Assembly: GCA_949775045.1 (NCBI GenBank)
Contig: OX459106.1
Span: 4,335,384 to 4,399,383, forward strand
Direction: 5' to 3'
DNA from: Metridium senile
Lineage: Eukaryota; Cnidaria; Anthozoa; Actiniaria; Metridiidae
Length of the DNA: 64,000 bases
Under the pieces are notes generated by a model. That model had not been told where the DNA came from and did not search any database. It saw nothing but the letters and a program-made list of their open reading frames with translations. Shown here piece by piece: positions 48,301-55,169 of this stretch. The stretch's first letter is position 1. Every line of letters begins with the position of its first letter. The translations under genes and the position numbers were made by a program.

Positions 48301-49417
48301 CAATACTGCTCCAAAGGATTTTTTCGGCATTTCAAAATGCTCATTAACTATCAGAACATAGTATACCTGGGGTTACCTGTGCTCTTTCGGTCACCATTAT
48401 ATTATAACACAGGAATATTCCATTTTTATTTGTCATACATTTTTCTATCATACATGCGCAGTAAAACAGAGAATCATGTTTCTTGTTTTGGATTGAACCA
48501 GAGCCGTTCGGGCGAAATTAAACCTTCCGCTGGACGTTTGACCTTGGGCTCTGGGAACGAGAATGTTCAAAACTGCCATATATTCTCCCATATAACGCTT
48601 GTATGAAAACACAGGCAGATAGATAGCTTGGGCTACCTGTGCTTATTCTTACATAAAAAATACATTAGCTTTGCCGCATACAACTGAGGTGGCAGACCTT
48701 TTGCAGTGTCAATTTCATTGTTTATAGTATTATTACCAAAAATGATTGTTGTTATTGTTGCTTTTTTTTTCTCAGTGATCTTAATACCATTTTTGCTGTT
48801 TGTTGGGGCTATTGTTTTATAGTTGATTTTACAGCTTTTGTTTCTATTGATTTTGTTGTTGTTGTTATAATTGTTGTTTCTATTGCTATTTTGTAGTTGA
48901 TGTTGTAGTGGTGTTGTTGCTGTTTTTGTTGTTTGTTGATGCTATTGTTATTTTTATTGATACTGCTTCTGTAAATAGTTTTTTTTTTGTTTCGATTGTG
49001 TTACTAGTCGTTGTAGTTCTTTCTAAAAATTGTTGTTGTTGCTATTAATGTACGTTATTGTTACTGCTTTTAGTTCGATATTTCAAAGTTTTGAAATACT
49101 TTCTTATAGGAAACATGCCTTACCAGAACTAAATGGTTCTATGTTGATGAAACTTCATAATCTTAGAAGCGAGGTACGACATTGCCCCATGTGTAACTAC
49201 TATTCTGTTATTATATTTCGATTCTATTTCTTTTACGCTTTACAGACAAAAAATTGAATGTTTGTATTTTTTTCAAAACGTACAGGATTTTAATGCATTT
49301 TAATTTAAACTTTTTCAGTGTCCTGGCTTTTATTACTCTTCACTTAAAGAAGATTTTGGACTTGATGACGTTTGTAGTGTTTTGAAGTTTACACATGAGC
49401 TTGAAAAACTTATTTAA
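20665..49417 (+). CDS. ARM-TIR-SAM protein, SARM1-like domain set in a different order (10 exons)
   Basis: Joined exons give 2247 nt, 748 residues. Every junction is GT-AG and phase-consistent. Residues about 1-100 are low-complexity and acidic; about 115-520 are helical armadillo-like repeats; about 525-650 form a TIR domain; about 670-745 form a SAM domain. The TIR starts HVMISYQWDVQK, has the BB-loop text WLDLENMSGSTDDT, and keeps CRSE, where the glutamate corresponds to the catalytic residue of NAD-cleaving TIRs. DGWLGLLLARRCWYDF closes the domain. Known family biology (SARM1 and relatives): ARM senses and inhibits, SAM oligomerises, TIR cleaves NAD+. By inference this is an innate-immune or stress-response NADase. 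Oddities are the domain order, the 18.4-kb transposon-filled intron 3, and an uncertain start codon. Cytosolic; no signal peptide or clear membrane helix. Confidence 0.8.
21836..22143. mobile_element. MITE, TIR ACACCTAATTCAAAAAGGTTG
   Basis: The left end ACACCTAATTCAAAAAGG has its near-exact reverse complement at 22143. Inside each arm are GGCGATT-type subrepeats and a CGACCGAAAGG / CCTTTCGGTCG pair. A diverged relative occupies 49567-49880. It is non-coding. Flanking TA on both sides may be the target duplication. Confidence 0.75.
22303..22555. repeat. 72-bp minisatellite, 3.5 units, open in frame on both strands
   Basis: Units contain GCCGATACAACATGGCCGCT and CATGTTGTAAACATTACC. Each holds the imperfect palindrome AACATGGCCGCTCATGTT. 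The 72-bp period is a multiple of three, so long open frames appear on both strands; these are by-products, since the block lies inside intron 1. Confidence 0.85.
22732..22941 (+). CDS. Exon 2: ARM-like repeats
   Basis: Acceptor CCCCAG, donor ATG/GTGAGT, 210 nt in phase 0. Encodes QLCMRYLCLVVINYTD and LSEAGLISRLLDMIKKM, an armadillo-style helix pair. Confidence 0.85.
22942..23713 (+). other. Intron 2 (772 bp)
   Basis: Unique AT-rich sequence. The part near 23536-23668 (AAATCGATAACAA...) is partly duplicated at about 54908-55013, linking the downstream flank to this gene's interior. Confidence 0.65.
23714..23954 (+). CDS. Exon 3: ARM-like repeats
   Basis: Acceptor CATTTAAG, donor GAAG/GTAAAT, 241 nt ending in phase 1. 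Encodes CILSSVLGAVYNMSKRVQ and AVQILLPLIDNKVLAYATDA, then LLTLAYLTDD, classical ARM-like text. Confidence 0.85.
24748..25053. repeat. About 65-70 bp tandem repeat, 4-5 units
   Basis: Units contain AATTAGTTCAATCTTCAACT, CGTTTCGTCGTAGTTTT and GTGTAAAAGTAGGG. The block lies in the 5' part of the AGCGGAGCTC element. Confidence 0.75.
27389..27515. repeat. Small insertion in the left arm (MITE-like)
   Basis: Absent from the right arm. Ends TAGACTT / AAGTCTA are inverted. The interior is GC-rich, with GACGTCTCGCTTCGCTTGAC forming a short hairpin. Confidence 0.55.
28319..28360. repeat. Poly-G / GGA tract
   Basis: A run of about 18-20 G followed by GGAGGAGGA. Similar G-runs occur near 19.89, 29.29 and 38.58 kb. 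Lengths of such tracts are often unreliable in assemblies. Confidence 0.8.
28376..28620. repeat. Central hairpin of copy 1
   Basis: CTTTTAAACTCCAAAAA and later TTTTTGGAGTTT, with internal AACTAATATATCGGGCAT / ATGCCCGATATATTAGTT, fold into a long near-perfect stem. Its right foot is split by the MITE at 28622. Confidence 0.75.
28622..29453. mobile_element. Harbinger-type non-autonomous element, TTA duplication
   Basis: Ends GGGACTG...CAGTCCC with about 50 bp of imperfect inverted repeat (ATTATCGGGAAGGGGGG / CCCCCCTCCCGAT). TTA at 28619-28621 and 29454-29456. Removing the element and one TTA restores the hairpin foot GGAGTTTAAAAGCG, whose mirror AAACTCC is at about 28394. A 3-bp TTA/TWA duplication is the Harbinger hallmark. 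A SAP-domain-like remnant lies inside. Confidence 0.75.
28960..29247 (+). pseudogene. SAP-domain-like coding remnant
   Basis: One frame reads EDVEKVTNKELQLYLKQIGH then EVSGNTSS and stops. The next frame reads VEHVLSYARGSRALETEDL. Together they match the SAP pattern (helix, G-x-x-x-S-G-x-x, basic helix). A third frame then gives an acidic SSSDMDSEDESSEDSSDD run. SAP domains bind AT-rich DNA and occur at the start of several transposon proteins. Two frame changes within 150 bases make it non-functional. Confidence 0.4.
33433..34578 (-). CDS. Harbinger-family DDE transposase (DDE_Tnp_4 type)
   Basis: Intact 381-residue frame from ATG 34578 to the stop at 33433; the frame is open further upstream without another ATG. 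Residues about 155-185 include THVDTLALLFDVSPSTISAL, a helix-turn-helix. The catalytic triad is visible: D213 in GLIDVTPHEIYRP, D292 in VFLADRGYPD, E337 in KRIKVEHVFKNLK, with GSMNDAQ between. Family knowledge: it cuts and pastes the element and needs a partner DNA-binding protein for nuclear import and end binding. No frame breaks are present, so recent activity is possible. The first 60 residues are hydrophobic and unusual. Confidence 0.9.
   Translation of the reverse strand: MIRLYFWLLSMFQQVTSALIVLAPPDVPHLIYDDQLRQLSILLSVFTQLIAAVFSLVCPIHCLLSLRDRLLPNFHGYNFSGRDVFSLIAGQQYLFWLNTGETVESFLDIVNGVTPRLFVITRNGLPRLRYRRYKLDVNNRILLVFIWLRKYTHVDTLALLFDVSPSTISALLYQNICILWRYFHSTVTWPTVREWNSMRNTWGAFPNCVGLIDVTPHEIYRPLAEPQRNFYSGHRHFHLLNTQLVCDNRGHICFLQAGFLGSMNDAQTFRLMDQIGPGLALDIPPNVVFLADRGYPDIPPLITPFRQNQIRRMQNPRDQRKARRFNRKLSQKRIKVEHVFKNLKDYKCISGIWRHPRWLLATVVELCTFLTERHIRLFEEI
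34877..35142. mobile_element. 266-bp MITE, copy 1
   Basis: Ends ACAATCATTGTCAAAAGTAG and ...CACTTTTGTCAATGATTGT are inverted. It is essentially identical to 36855-37120 in the same orientation, including C- and G-runs. Confidence 0.8.
35143..36854. other. Harbinger interior between the two genes
   Basis: No further gene recognised. Short frames do not look like protein. It should hold the 5' ends of both divergent genes. Confidence 0.45.
36855..37120. mobile_element. 266-bp MITE, copy 2
   Basis: Same length and near-identical sequence to copy 1. It lies just upstream of the second Harbinger gene's TATA box. Confidence 0.8.
37289..37296 (+). promoter_or_regulatory. TATA box of the second Harbinger gene
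   Basis: TATAAAAA, 41 bases before the ATG at 37337. This is why the upstream in-frame codons are treated as untranscribed. Confidence 0.6.
37337..38065 (+). CDS. Second Harbinger protein, divergent, function unassigned
   Basis: 242 residues from ATG 37337 (MAGLWRPFETDQEPSLLPSP). Charged and helical: about residues 30-110 are rich in K/R (KVVRRMKRIVTEELKKQAV), then an acidic DDDDD run and a PPKKKKT nuclear-localisation-like motif, and a C-terminal helical EATSSLNLMSKVLNKLEKK. I do not see the tryptophans of a Myb/SANT domain, which most Harbinger partner proteins have. Its position inside the element suggests it serves as the DNA-binding or import partner, but that is inference. AATAAA follows at 38083. 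The frame is intact. Confidence 0.75.
   Translation: MAGLWRPFETDQEPSLLPSPSSSSKGAKGMKIRVCEIETEVIMDAYMHSMEQGWTAVLSRVKARIQTSAVNPSLANYYMKEQDKKVVRRMKRIVTEELKKQAVLYQKTASQKRCPEKEFQHRVEETSNADFNATSATVNEESVDAQTTSSLLIDKQMRYATKSTPEQRKKDKFSAFVDSDDDKRDDDDDDDVCPPKKKKTLREVSYEAQSAHSKMCAEATSSLNLMSKVLNKLEKKLDDGFI
38294..40243. other. Intron sequence with a dispersed repeat
   Basis: About 38860-38995 (GAGGTATTGTTTTCTTTTGTAT, TGATGTTTCTGGTTGA) recurs near 38340-38460, 41480-41515 and, inverted, 49935-50030. A G-run is at 38583-38602. No gene seen. Confidence 0.5.
40244..40428. mobile_element. MITE-like hairpin carrying telomere-type repeats
   Basis: TCCTAAATACAGGAATCGCT at the left is the reverse complement of the right end with one mismatch. 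Inside, 40336-40382 is a (CCCTAA)n-type array, about seven imperfect units with CCTGACC and CCTAATC variants. TTAGGG is the animal telomere repeat; here it is interstitial. Confidence 0.75.
41204..41306. repeat. Foldback with ATTAGATATTTTCTTGGGTA arms
   Basis: 22-bp inverted arms around an about 60-base loop. It adjoins the AGCGGAGCTC-family end at 41343. Confidence 0.7.
41343..41398. mobile_element. Solo AGCGGAGCTC-family right end
   Basis: Matches the ends at about 32.09-32.14 kb and, inverted, 56.53-56.57 kb: AAACTGGGAGCTCCGCTATT, AGGTATTACCTAATTTGTAT. Confidence 0.75.
41528..41995 (+). pseudogene. LINE reverse transcriptase 3' remnant
   Basis: Reads KKANRRLYALRKLVHT, then after frame changes LLEYASAVFSNLPQYLIDAI, ERIQKRALR..FPDISYNQAL, KSGLTTLVERRF and NPVHKLVRNR. 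This is the C-terminal region of a non-LTR retrotransposon. Several indels and no upstream domains; it ends before short TCTA-rich simple repeats near 42.07 and 42.19 kb. Confidence 0.8.
42353..42492 (+). CDS. Exon 4: ARM-like repeats
   Basis: Acceptor TTTTTTAG, donor ACG/GTAACA, 140 nt. Phase 1 in, phase 0 out. Encodes PIKFLISLLEQAITSSSSDH and FTSEELAEGLAQIAVNDVN. Confidence 0.85.
42501..43012. repeat. About 90-bp minisatellite in intron 4, six units
   Basis: Units share GGGTGCATGCTAGGGACAGG, GGATATCCCCTAGGGGACAA and GGGGATAGGAGAGACAC. Homogeneous at the left, more diverged at the right. A minus-strand open frame across it is a by-product of the 3n period. Confidence 0.85.
43290..43548 (+). 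CDS. Exon 5: last ARM-like repeats
   Basis: Acceptor TTTTAG, donor AAAG/GTAAAA, 259 nt. Phase 0 in, phase 1 out. Encodes ERIGAIALLWVLAFDEGNKE and ESIQKVASGVLWEIEGK. Ends with a short linker to the TIR domain. Confidence 0.85.
43549..44315 (+). other. Intron 5 with a foldback
   Basis: At about 43928-44029, CGTCTTCTCTCACATGTGTC and ACACATGTGAGATGAGAAGG form an inverted pair around a Phe-rich loop (MITE-like). Otherwise AT-rich. Confidence 0.6.
44316..44543 (+). CDS. Exon 6: TIR domain, first part
   Basis: Acceptor ACAAG, donor TCTG/GTGTGT, 228 nt, phase 1 at both ends. Encodes KHVMISYQWDVQKTIIQVKN (strand A and helix A), GFNVWLDLENMSGSTDD (strand B and BB loop), VVLVCYSYKYKESSSCRS. The codon for the catalytic glutamate is split by the following intron (G/AA). 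Confidence 0.9.
44576..44809. repeat. 8-bp microsatellite (GCAGGCAA)n, about 29 units
   Basis: Perfect array inside the 302-bp intron 6. Since 8 is not a multiple of 3, each frame cycles through all three phases, giving an 8-residue period; no frame on either strand contains a stop. The resulting QAGKQASR-like and ACLLACLP-like frames are not evidence of genes. Confidence 0.95.
44846..45037 (+). CDS. Exon 7: TIR domain, second part
   Basis: Acceptor ATATACAG, donor GATA/GTAAAG, 192 nt. Supplies the glutamate of CRSE, then AKYADELEKDIIPLKMESNY and DGWLGLLLARRCWYDF. If the donor is skipped, the frame continues 11 codons to TGA at 45070-45072. Confidence 0.85.
45038..45072 (+). CDS. Alternative end of an ARM-TIR isoform (predicted)
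   Basis: Read-through of the weak donor at 45038 adds SKDSAIEDNDS and a TGA. A poly(A) signal AATAAA lies at 45207-45212. This would give a protein without the SAM domain. Confidence 0.4.
45073..47957 (+). other. Intron 7, main part
   Basis: A GC-richer block near 45.47-45.72 kb (GCTGGGTGACATGCCACCCT and a CTAACATAATGTTAG palindrome) is unassigned. At 46649, CAGTTGACTCTCTCGTAAGA after TA resembles a Tc1/mariner or pogo end, with no partner found. E-box/CRE motifs (CACGTGACGTCA) are near 47240. The dispersed repeat at 47530-47815 is listed separately. Confidence 0.45.
47530..47815 (-). repeat. Dispersed repeat rich in CCCTAAAAGG boxes
   Basis: On the minus strand boxes ACCCCTAAAAGGCACCAGTC, TACCCTAAAAAGGATCAC and CACCCTAAGAAGGACCACC recur at intervals of 60-70 bases, ending in an ATACCCCGAGGGGGATAGG head. 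It resembles a common anthozoan repeat; a related stretch is near 57.23-57.48 kb. Confidence 0.5.
47958..48075 (+). CDS. Exon 8: linker and SAM helices 1-2
   Basis: Acceptor CTGCAG, donor AAAAG/GTAAGT, 118 nt. Phase 1 in, phase 2 out. Encodes ISDWTSEDVMEWLQTFEMEV, a canonical SAM start. Confidence 0.9.
48076..49109 (+). other. Intron 8
   Basis: Holds a GGGAACGAG-type repeat (about 48470-48640, with inverted AGCGTTATATGGGAG boxes at both sides of 48.18-48.6 kb) and a T/GTT-rich simple-sequence stretch (about 48725-49060). Confidence 0.55.
49110..49173 (+). CDS. Exon 9: SAM middle helices
   Basis: Acceptor TTATAG, donor GAG/GTACGA, 64 nt. Phase 2 in, phase 0 out. Encodes KHALPELNGSMLMKLHNLRS, with the SAM-typical L-x-G-x-x-L-x-x-L pattern. 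Confidence 0.85.
49319..49417 (+). CDS. Exon 10: last SAM helix and stop
   Basis: Acceptor TTTTTCAG, 99 nt to TAA. Encodes LKEDFGLDDVCSVLKFTHEL then EKLI. This is the exon kept in decayed units A and B. Confidence 0.85.
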   Translation, partial: CPGFYYSSLKEDFGLDDVCSVLKFTHELEKLI

Positions 49418-49476
49418 TAACTGCATTTTTAATTATCCATGCAAAAGGCGATAAGAAAAATTATATGTGATACTAA

Positions 49477-49482
49477 AATAAA
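49477..49482 (+). terminator. Poly(A) signal of the ARM-TIR-SAM gene
   Basis: AATAAA 60 bases after the stop codon; a second AATAAA-like run follows at about 49500. Confidence 0.55.
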
Positions 49483-49566
49483 TAATTATAGATCTTAAAT
49501 AAAATAAATAATAATTTCAATGTATATGTTACATATCCACAAAGTGGTCCATTAACTCTCACTATA

Positions 49567-49880
49567 TATATAAACATTTCAAAAATGGTTGACGGAGTGA
49601 ACGGTGAATGGCGAACGGCGAATGTACGACCGAAGGGAACTGTGGGTAATTCACATTGATAATTTAAATATCTTTGGTGATAGAAAACGAATTTATGGCA
49701 TAACACCAGACCCATTTAGTAATGAAAAGCGAAAAATTGATGAAACTGTGCTTAGCAATCCAGAAAAAAAAACCGCTAGGATGTTCTATGTAATATAACC
49801 ACAATTCCTTTCGGTCGTGCAATCCCCGTTCGCCATTCACTGTTTATTGTTCCGTCATCCTTTTTTTGAAATAATTGTGT
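49567..49880. mobile_element. Relative of the 21.84-kb MITE
   Basis: Left TTTCAAAAATGGTTGACGG and right CCGTCATCCTTTTTTTGAAA are inverted, with the same CGACCGAAGGG / CCTTTCGGTCG inner boxes and GGCGAA subrepeats as at 21836-22143. Confidence 0.7.
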
Positions 49881-50123
49881 ATACCTTATTGAGCGCTAGC
49901 ATCCCTTATTAAACCATGAAAAAAAAACACAAAATAGTTTATAACTGACGACTATTTAGTCGAATATCATTTAACCAGAAACACCAAATACAAAGAGAAA
50001 CAATACCTCATTAAGACTTTACTTTTCTCTGAAAGAGTGAAAAATTTAAAAGTGTGCAACATAAATAGGGCTATATAGTGATATTTCTTGCTAATTCTAT
50101 TGTTCTATTGTTCTATTGCACTT

Positions 50124-50662
50124 GAAATATGAAATAACTCCACGATATATTTTACCTATATATTACGAGGTTTATTTAAATAGTGAGTTGCTGCTTCGAG
50201 CAGTTTACATCATAATCCACAGGCAGCCCAATCTCGGATATTATTCCAACATGTTCTCGGTTGAGAATTTTATATTGGAAACATTATGTTTTTCATATTT
50301 TTTGTATTAAAATTACTCGTTCATAGTGTAACAGTAAGTAAATAAGCAAATGTATTCACTGAAAAAGCGATTGAATATGATAATTGATTATAAATAAATA
50401 CTTTATTATAAACCTGTCTTTGGTCATTTTTTCTAATAAAATCATTTATTGTACTATCTTTTCTCGAGTTATTTGGTCAAATTCCTATCTCTACTCTGCA
50501 GCTGCTTACCGTGATAATATGTCACAAACACATACAACCAAGATATAAAAAATATGGAAATATAACATAATATATATTTCAAAAAAAGTTGTCGGAAAAT
50601 AAGCTACAGTGCATATTCTGAAAACTGGAAGAGGATATGGGTGTCGGTAGTATTGACATAAT
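50124..50662. repeat. Duplicated 3'-flank segment, left half
   Basis: Matches 12711-13229 closely (TTGCTGCTTCGAGC, AATCTCGGATATTA, CTGCAGCTGCTTACCGTG). It is interrupted by the TTAA element and resumes at 54825. Confidence 0.85.
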
Positions 50663-52190
50663 TTAAGAGCGTATGCCCACAAGGATCGAGAATCTCATGA
50701 CAGTTCAAAAAAATCGAAATTCTTTTTATTTCACCAAAAGAAACCCTTTATAGGACTATTTCAAAAAATCATACTTAGAAGTCCGAAAAAAAAAATTTCG
50801 GTGAGAATTTTACAAAAGTTCGAAAACTCGCCTGGCGGGCCAGTTTTCGGCTATTCCGAGGATCGAAAAATGCCCAACTTTAACGAAATACTGTACTCTT
50901 GAAATGAAAGGGATTAACATGATATTTAACTCAGTTAATAAACATCTCAAAACGTTCACAGAAATCAAAAAATATTTTCTATAGAATAAATTTTAATTTT
51001 ATTCTGAAGCATTTTGTACGACTCATTTTTTGAGTTAATTTATGCGTGTAAACAAAGCTAATTTTCGCATAGTCAAAACTACTCCTGGTATACATATTTT
51101 GGACACAAAAATTAAACCATTGTAAAGCAAATTTATCCTTTTATTCGCACAAGAAATTTCAAGCTGGGGAAATAAATAGATCGGACGAAAACATTTTTTG
51201 AATATGACACTTTCGTGACCGTTTGTCACGCTTCTGACAAGCAAATATCAATGAATGCTTCATTAGTAAGCCATAATATTTCTCCCAGTTTTGGGACGAA
51301 GTCATTTCTAATGTTACAAAACATCACATTACACCACTGTAAAGAAAATTTATCCTTTTATTCGCATAAGAAATTTTAAACTTGGGAACTACATACATTG
51401 GACGAAAATAATATTCGAGTATGACCCATTCGTGACCATTTGTCACGCTTCTCATAAGCAAATATCAATGAATGCTTCAATATTAGCAATAATATTTCCC
51501 CCAGTTTTGGGACGAAATCATTTCTAATGTTGCAAAACATCACATGAAGCTCCGAAATAGCAATATAACTAAAAGTAGAGTTATTTTAGAGAATATTCGT
51601 GTTTTATTTTCGCGTGATCATCATTTTTATGCATAAATTAAAATGTCAAATCGAACTAGAAATAAATTTGATAATAAAAAGCATCTTATAAATACTGCAC
51701 TTTTAGTTGTGTTCCAGATGACAATTAAGTTTAATTTTTATACCATGAAAACTTAATTCAAATAATCAATAATTCTTTTAATTAGAACATGACAGGATTG
51801 CGCAATTTCAGTGTTTCTTGCATTATTTTAGAGAATATTTGTGTTTTATTTTCGCGTGATCATCATTCATATGCATAAACTAAAATGTCACATCGGACTA
51901 GAAATATTATCCTAGATGAAATGCCAGAAGAAAGTCAGAAACATATACTATTAAGTATTACAAAGTACTATTTCCACGTACTTTATCAATAAAACATCTT
52001 TCTGTACGAAAAAGCTAATCATTTGATAATTAGTTAATTATTCATCGATTATTTTATGTGATTATAAAAGCGTTTTAAAAGCGAGCGTGACCAGGTCACA
52101 TCACAATCTTGTCTGACCTGGTTTGCTGGTACTTTTAGCTTGCGCAAGGTTCTTGCATCCTCTTTCGCGCGATGTCGTACTAGTAACGAC

Positions 52191-52298
52191 ATGGCTTCGT
52201 GCGGCTTTAAAAAACTTTTTCATAATGAGAGTAGTTCATGTGCAAAGTCTTCTGAGTATGATGAATATGAGTGGGTGACGTTAAAAGATTGCATCTAG
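52191..52298 (+). CDS. Short frame in the core of copy 2
   Basis: ATG opens MASCGFKKLFHNESSSCAKS and EYDEYEWVTLKDCI, 35 residues, preceded by a GC-richer leader. The stop comes at the edge of an inserted foldback. It could be the first exon of the lost transposase; no family is recognised. Confidence 0.25.
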   Translation: MASCGFKKLFHNESSSCAKSSEYDEYEWVTLKDCI

Positions 52299-52475
52299 CC
52301 TGAGTATCAGGCCCTCTGGGAAGGGGAAAGGGGACCGAGGAGGGGAGGGGAGGGGGAAAAGGAAGGAAAGGAGTATCAGGCCCTCTGGAAGGGGGGATCT
52401 CCTCCCCTCCTCTCCCGGGCTCCCTCCCTTTTCCCCTTCCCCCCACAACCCCCAGAGGGCCTGATACTCAGGCTA
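52296..52475. repeat. Foldback with TAGCCTGAGTATCAGGCCCT ends
   Basis: Near-perfect 24-bp inverted ends around G-rich and C-rich interior runs. GCATC on both sides may be its target duplication. Confidence 0.75.
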
Positions 52476-52504
52476 CCGGGCATCTAAAAGTTCTCAAAAT
52501 AGGT

Positions 52505-52756
52505 TCAGACGCGGGAGTGTGGACAGTGAAGCAAAACTATTACTAGCTTGAGCGGGTAAGTTGTAGCAGCTTGTTTCAGTTCTGTTTTGAAATGTTGCTG
52601 TTTATTTTCTAAGCGTATTTGTATTTTATTAGGTATCTTTACAGTCAAGGAATTCCACACCTCAATCACACAAGTCCCAACCATAGAGATCAATATGGCA
52701 TTCGTTGAAAATGCGGTAAATTGAAATGCGCAATACCTCAAGAAATAGCGTGGCAC
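52505..52756 (-). pseudogene. Possible LINE C-terminal scrap
   Basis: The minus frame has STNAILISMVGTCVIEVWNS then LTVKIPNKIQIR, resembling the end of non-LTR reverse transcriptases (a WNSL motif before a short helical tail). Too short for certainty. A CAT microsatellite follows at about 52867-52890. Confidence 0.35.
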
Positions 52757-53414
52757 AGATCAAGTAATGTAAAGGGCGATAAACGCATCGACAGCAGTCA
52801 ATCAGAATATCTCTTTCGGAGGATAAAATAATTAATTCAAGTCGGATCCCATGGCCCTGTCATTATCATCATCATCATCATCATCATCATGGTCATCGTT
52901 GTTAATATTTTGTTATTTATTTGACTCCACTAATTTTCCACTGCCAAATACCTTGTTGTGGCTCGACTAACGTATTTATCCCAATATTTATAAAAACTCA
53001 AAAAGGAAAAGAATTGCGCGCAATTTTTTTTATAGTGCCTTTAGTGAAAAATAAATAACTGCTCCAATTAGGAATGGTTGCGCTGCCTCATCCATGTCAA
53101 AACGTTTTCTTATTTAGATTTGAAGTTTATATAGCATAAGGATATTTCGAGGCTCCACACAAAATCGGGACTCACTAATAAGCTTCTCTTCTTTGATGAG
53201 AAAGCTCTGGGAACGAGGTTGTGCTGCGACCTAAATAATACACGGACCTGTGTAATATTTGACACCGCTTTCTGATTCAAGTCATTTTAGAACTATCAAG
53301 CAATTGCTACTAACAGCTATAGGAATATGATATATTCAATACTTGCATCAATTCGTTAGCATACAAATATTGGGAAAACTACTTCAAACTGTATTAGCGT
53401 CAGGTGAATGTATA

Positions 53415-53721
53415 CAGTCATTTGAAAAAAACGCTGTCGCCGAGCGGCTTCGCAACTACGCGACTAGACCTAAAAGGAGTATGGGTAGAAATCACTGAAG
53501 GAGTTATCAACATCTTGAGCTCTCAGTGCTCTATACAACGGTTTATGTCTTTGCACAGAACGCGAAGGTACACATTCATTCATTTACTCGCTACATATTT
53601 CAGCATATTTCTTTAGTGCGTGCTAAACATTTTTTGCTTCAGTGATTTTTAACCACACTCCCGCTTGGGCTTGTCGCGTAGTCGAGTAGTCTGTCGGTGA
53701 CAATGTTTTTTCAAATGACTG
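53415..53721. mobile_element. Mariner/Tc1-like MITE (307 bp)
   Basis: CAGTCATTTGAAAAAA at the left and its reverse complement at the right, each next to TA (53413-53414, 53722-53723). CAGT ends and TA duplication are typical for this superfamily. No transposase. Confidence 0.75.
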
Positions 53722-54824
53722 TATGTACAAAACTTAGACGTTCGAAAATTCTACAAGGTTTTAGAAAAAAGTATCGAACATAAAAGTATATAGTTAATAG
53801 TTATAATTCGATCTTGAATGGATTCAAGAAACACTGAAATTGCGTGACCCTGTCACGTTAGCGTCAAACGGCTAGCGGTGTCTATACTAGTGCTTCTCGC
53901 CATAGTTAACCTATGTTCTAATTGAAATAATTATTGATTATTTGAATGAAGTGTTCATTCTACATGTATAAAAGTTAAAACTGTCTTGTTATTTAGAACA
54001 CAACTAAAAGTGCAGTATTTGTAAGATGCTTTTTATTATCAAATTTATTTCTAGTTCGATTTGACATTTTAATTTATGCATAAAAATGATGATCACGCGA
54101 AAATAAAAGACGAATATTTTCTAATAATAACTCTACTTTTAGTTATATTGCTATTTCAGCGCTTAATGTGATGTTTTGCAACAATAGAAATGATTTCGTC
54201 CCAAAACTGGGAGAAATATTACCGCTTACTATTGAAGCATTCATATTTGCTTATCAGAAGCGTGACAAACGGTCACGAAAGGGTCATATTCAAAAAATGT
54301 TTTCGTCCGATCTATTTATTTCCCCAGCTTGAAATTTCTTGTGCGAATAAAAGGATAAATTTGCTTTACAATGGTTTAGATTTTGTGTCCAAAATATGTA
54401 TACCAGGAGTAGTTTTGACTATGTAAAAATTAGCTTTGTTTACACGCATAAATTAACTCAAAAAATGAGTCGTACAAAATGCTTCAGAATAAAATTAAAA
54501 TTTATTCTATAGGAAATATTTTTTGATTTCTGTGAACGTTTTGAGATGTTTATTAACTGAGTTAAATATCATGTTAATCCCTTTCATTTCAAGAGTACAG
54601 TATTTCGTTAAAGTTGGGCATTTTTCGAACCTCGGAATAGCCGAAAACTGGCCCGCCAGGCGAGTTTTCGAACTTTTGTAAAATTCTCACCGAAATTTTT
54701 TTTTTCGGACTTCTAAGTATGATTTTTTGAAATAGTCCTATAAAGGGTTTCTTTTGGTGAAATAAAAAGAATTTCGATTTTTTGGAACTGTCATGAGGTT
54801 CTCGATCCTTGTGGGCATACGCTC

Positions 54825-55029
54825 TTAATTCGTTGATTTATCACACTTTTTTGTAAATAAATATTTGTTTTATCATCTACCACTGCAGAAACTTGTATAA
54901 CCTATAGATATGCTATGAATAAATCGATAACAATGAAAAAATGCCGATGTCCATATTTTGCTGGTTTTAGAGTGTAGCTCTGTTGCGACAAAGATTTTTA
55001 CAATAGGCGTGAATGAATAATTGATATTA
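54825..55029. repeat. Duplicated 3'-flank, right end, joined to an intron 2-like piece
   Basis: To 54886 it matches 13230-13288. From about 54908 to 55013 it resembles intron 2 of the gene (near 23536-23668). Confidence 0.6.
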
Positions 55030-55169
55030 AGAGAAAATTAAACCGACATCATTTGCAGTCTCGAAATGTTGACTTTACATGTAGCTTTGCCTGTGATTTT
55101 TGATTTTTGTGACATTTGTTTTCAGAAAAGTTGTCCAGAAAGATACACAAAGAAATAGAATATAGTAAA

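Larger units (their letters stand above)
50667..54824. mobile_element. Long-inverted-repeat transposon with TTAA target duplication, copy 2
   Basis: Left end GAGCGTATGCCCACAAGGAT, right end its reverse complement, flanked by TTAA (50663-50666, 54825-54828). The undisrupted target with a single TTAA is at 13230-13233. Arms of about 1.0-1.1 kb run 50667-51820 and 53823-54824; the left is longer through an internal duplication (51117-51300 vs 51340-51545). The ends share GAG.G.ATG.C...AAG.ATCGA with copy 1. The core holds a short frame, a foldback, a minus LINE scrap and a mariner-like MITE, but no transposase. Confidence 0.85.
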
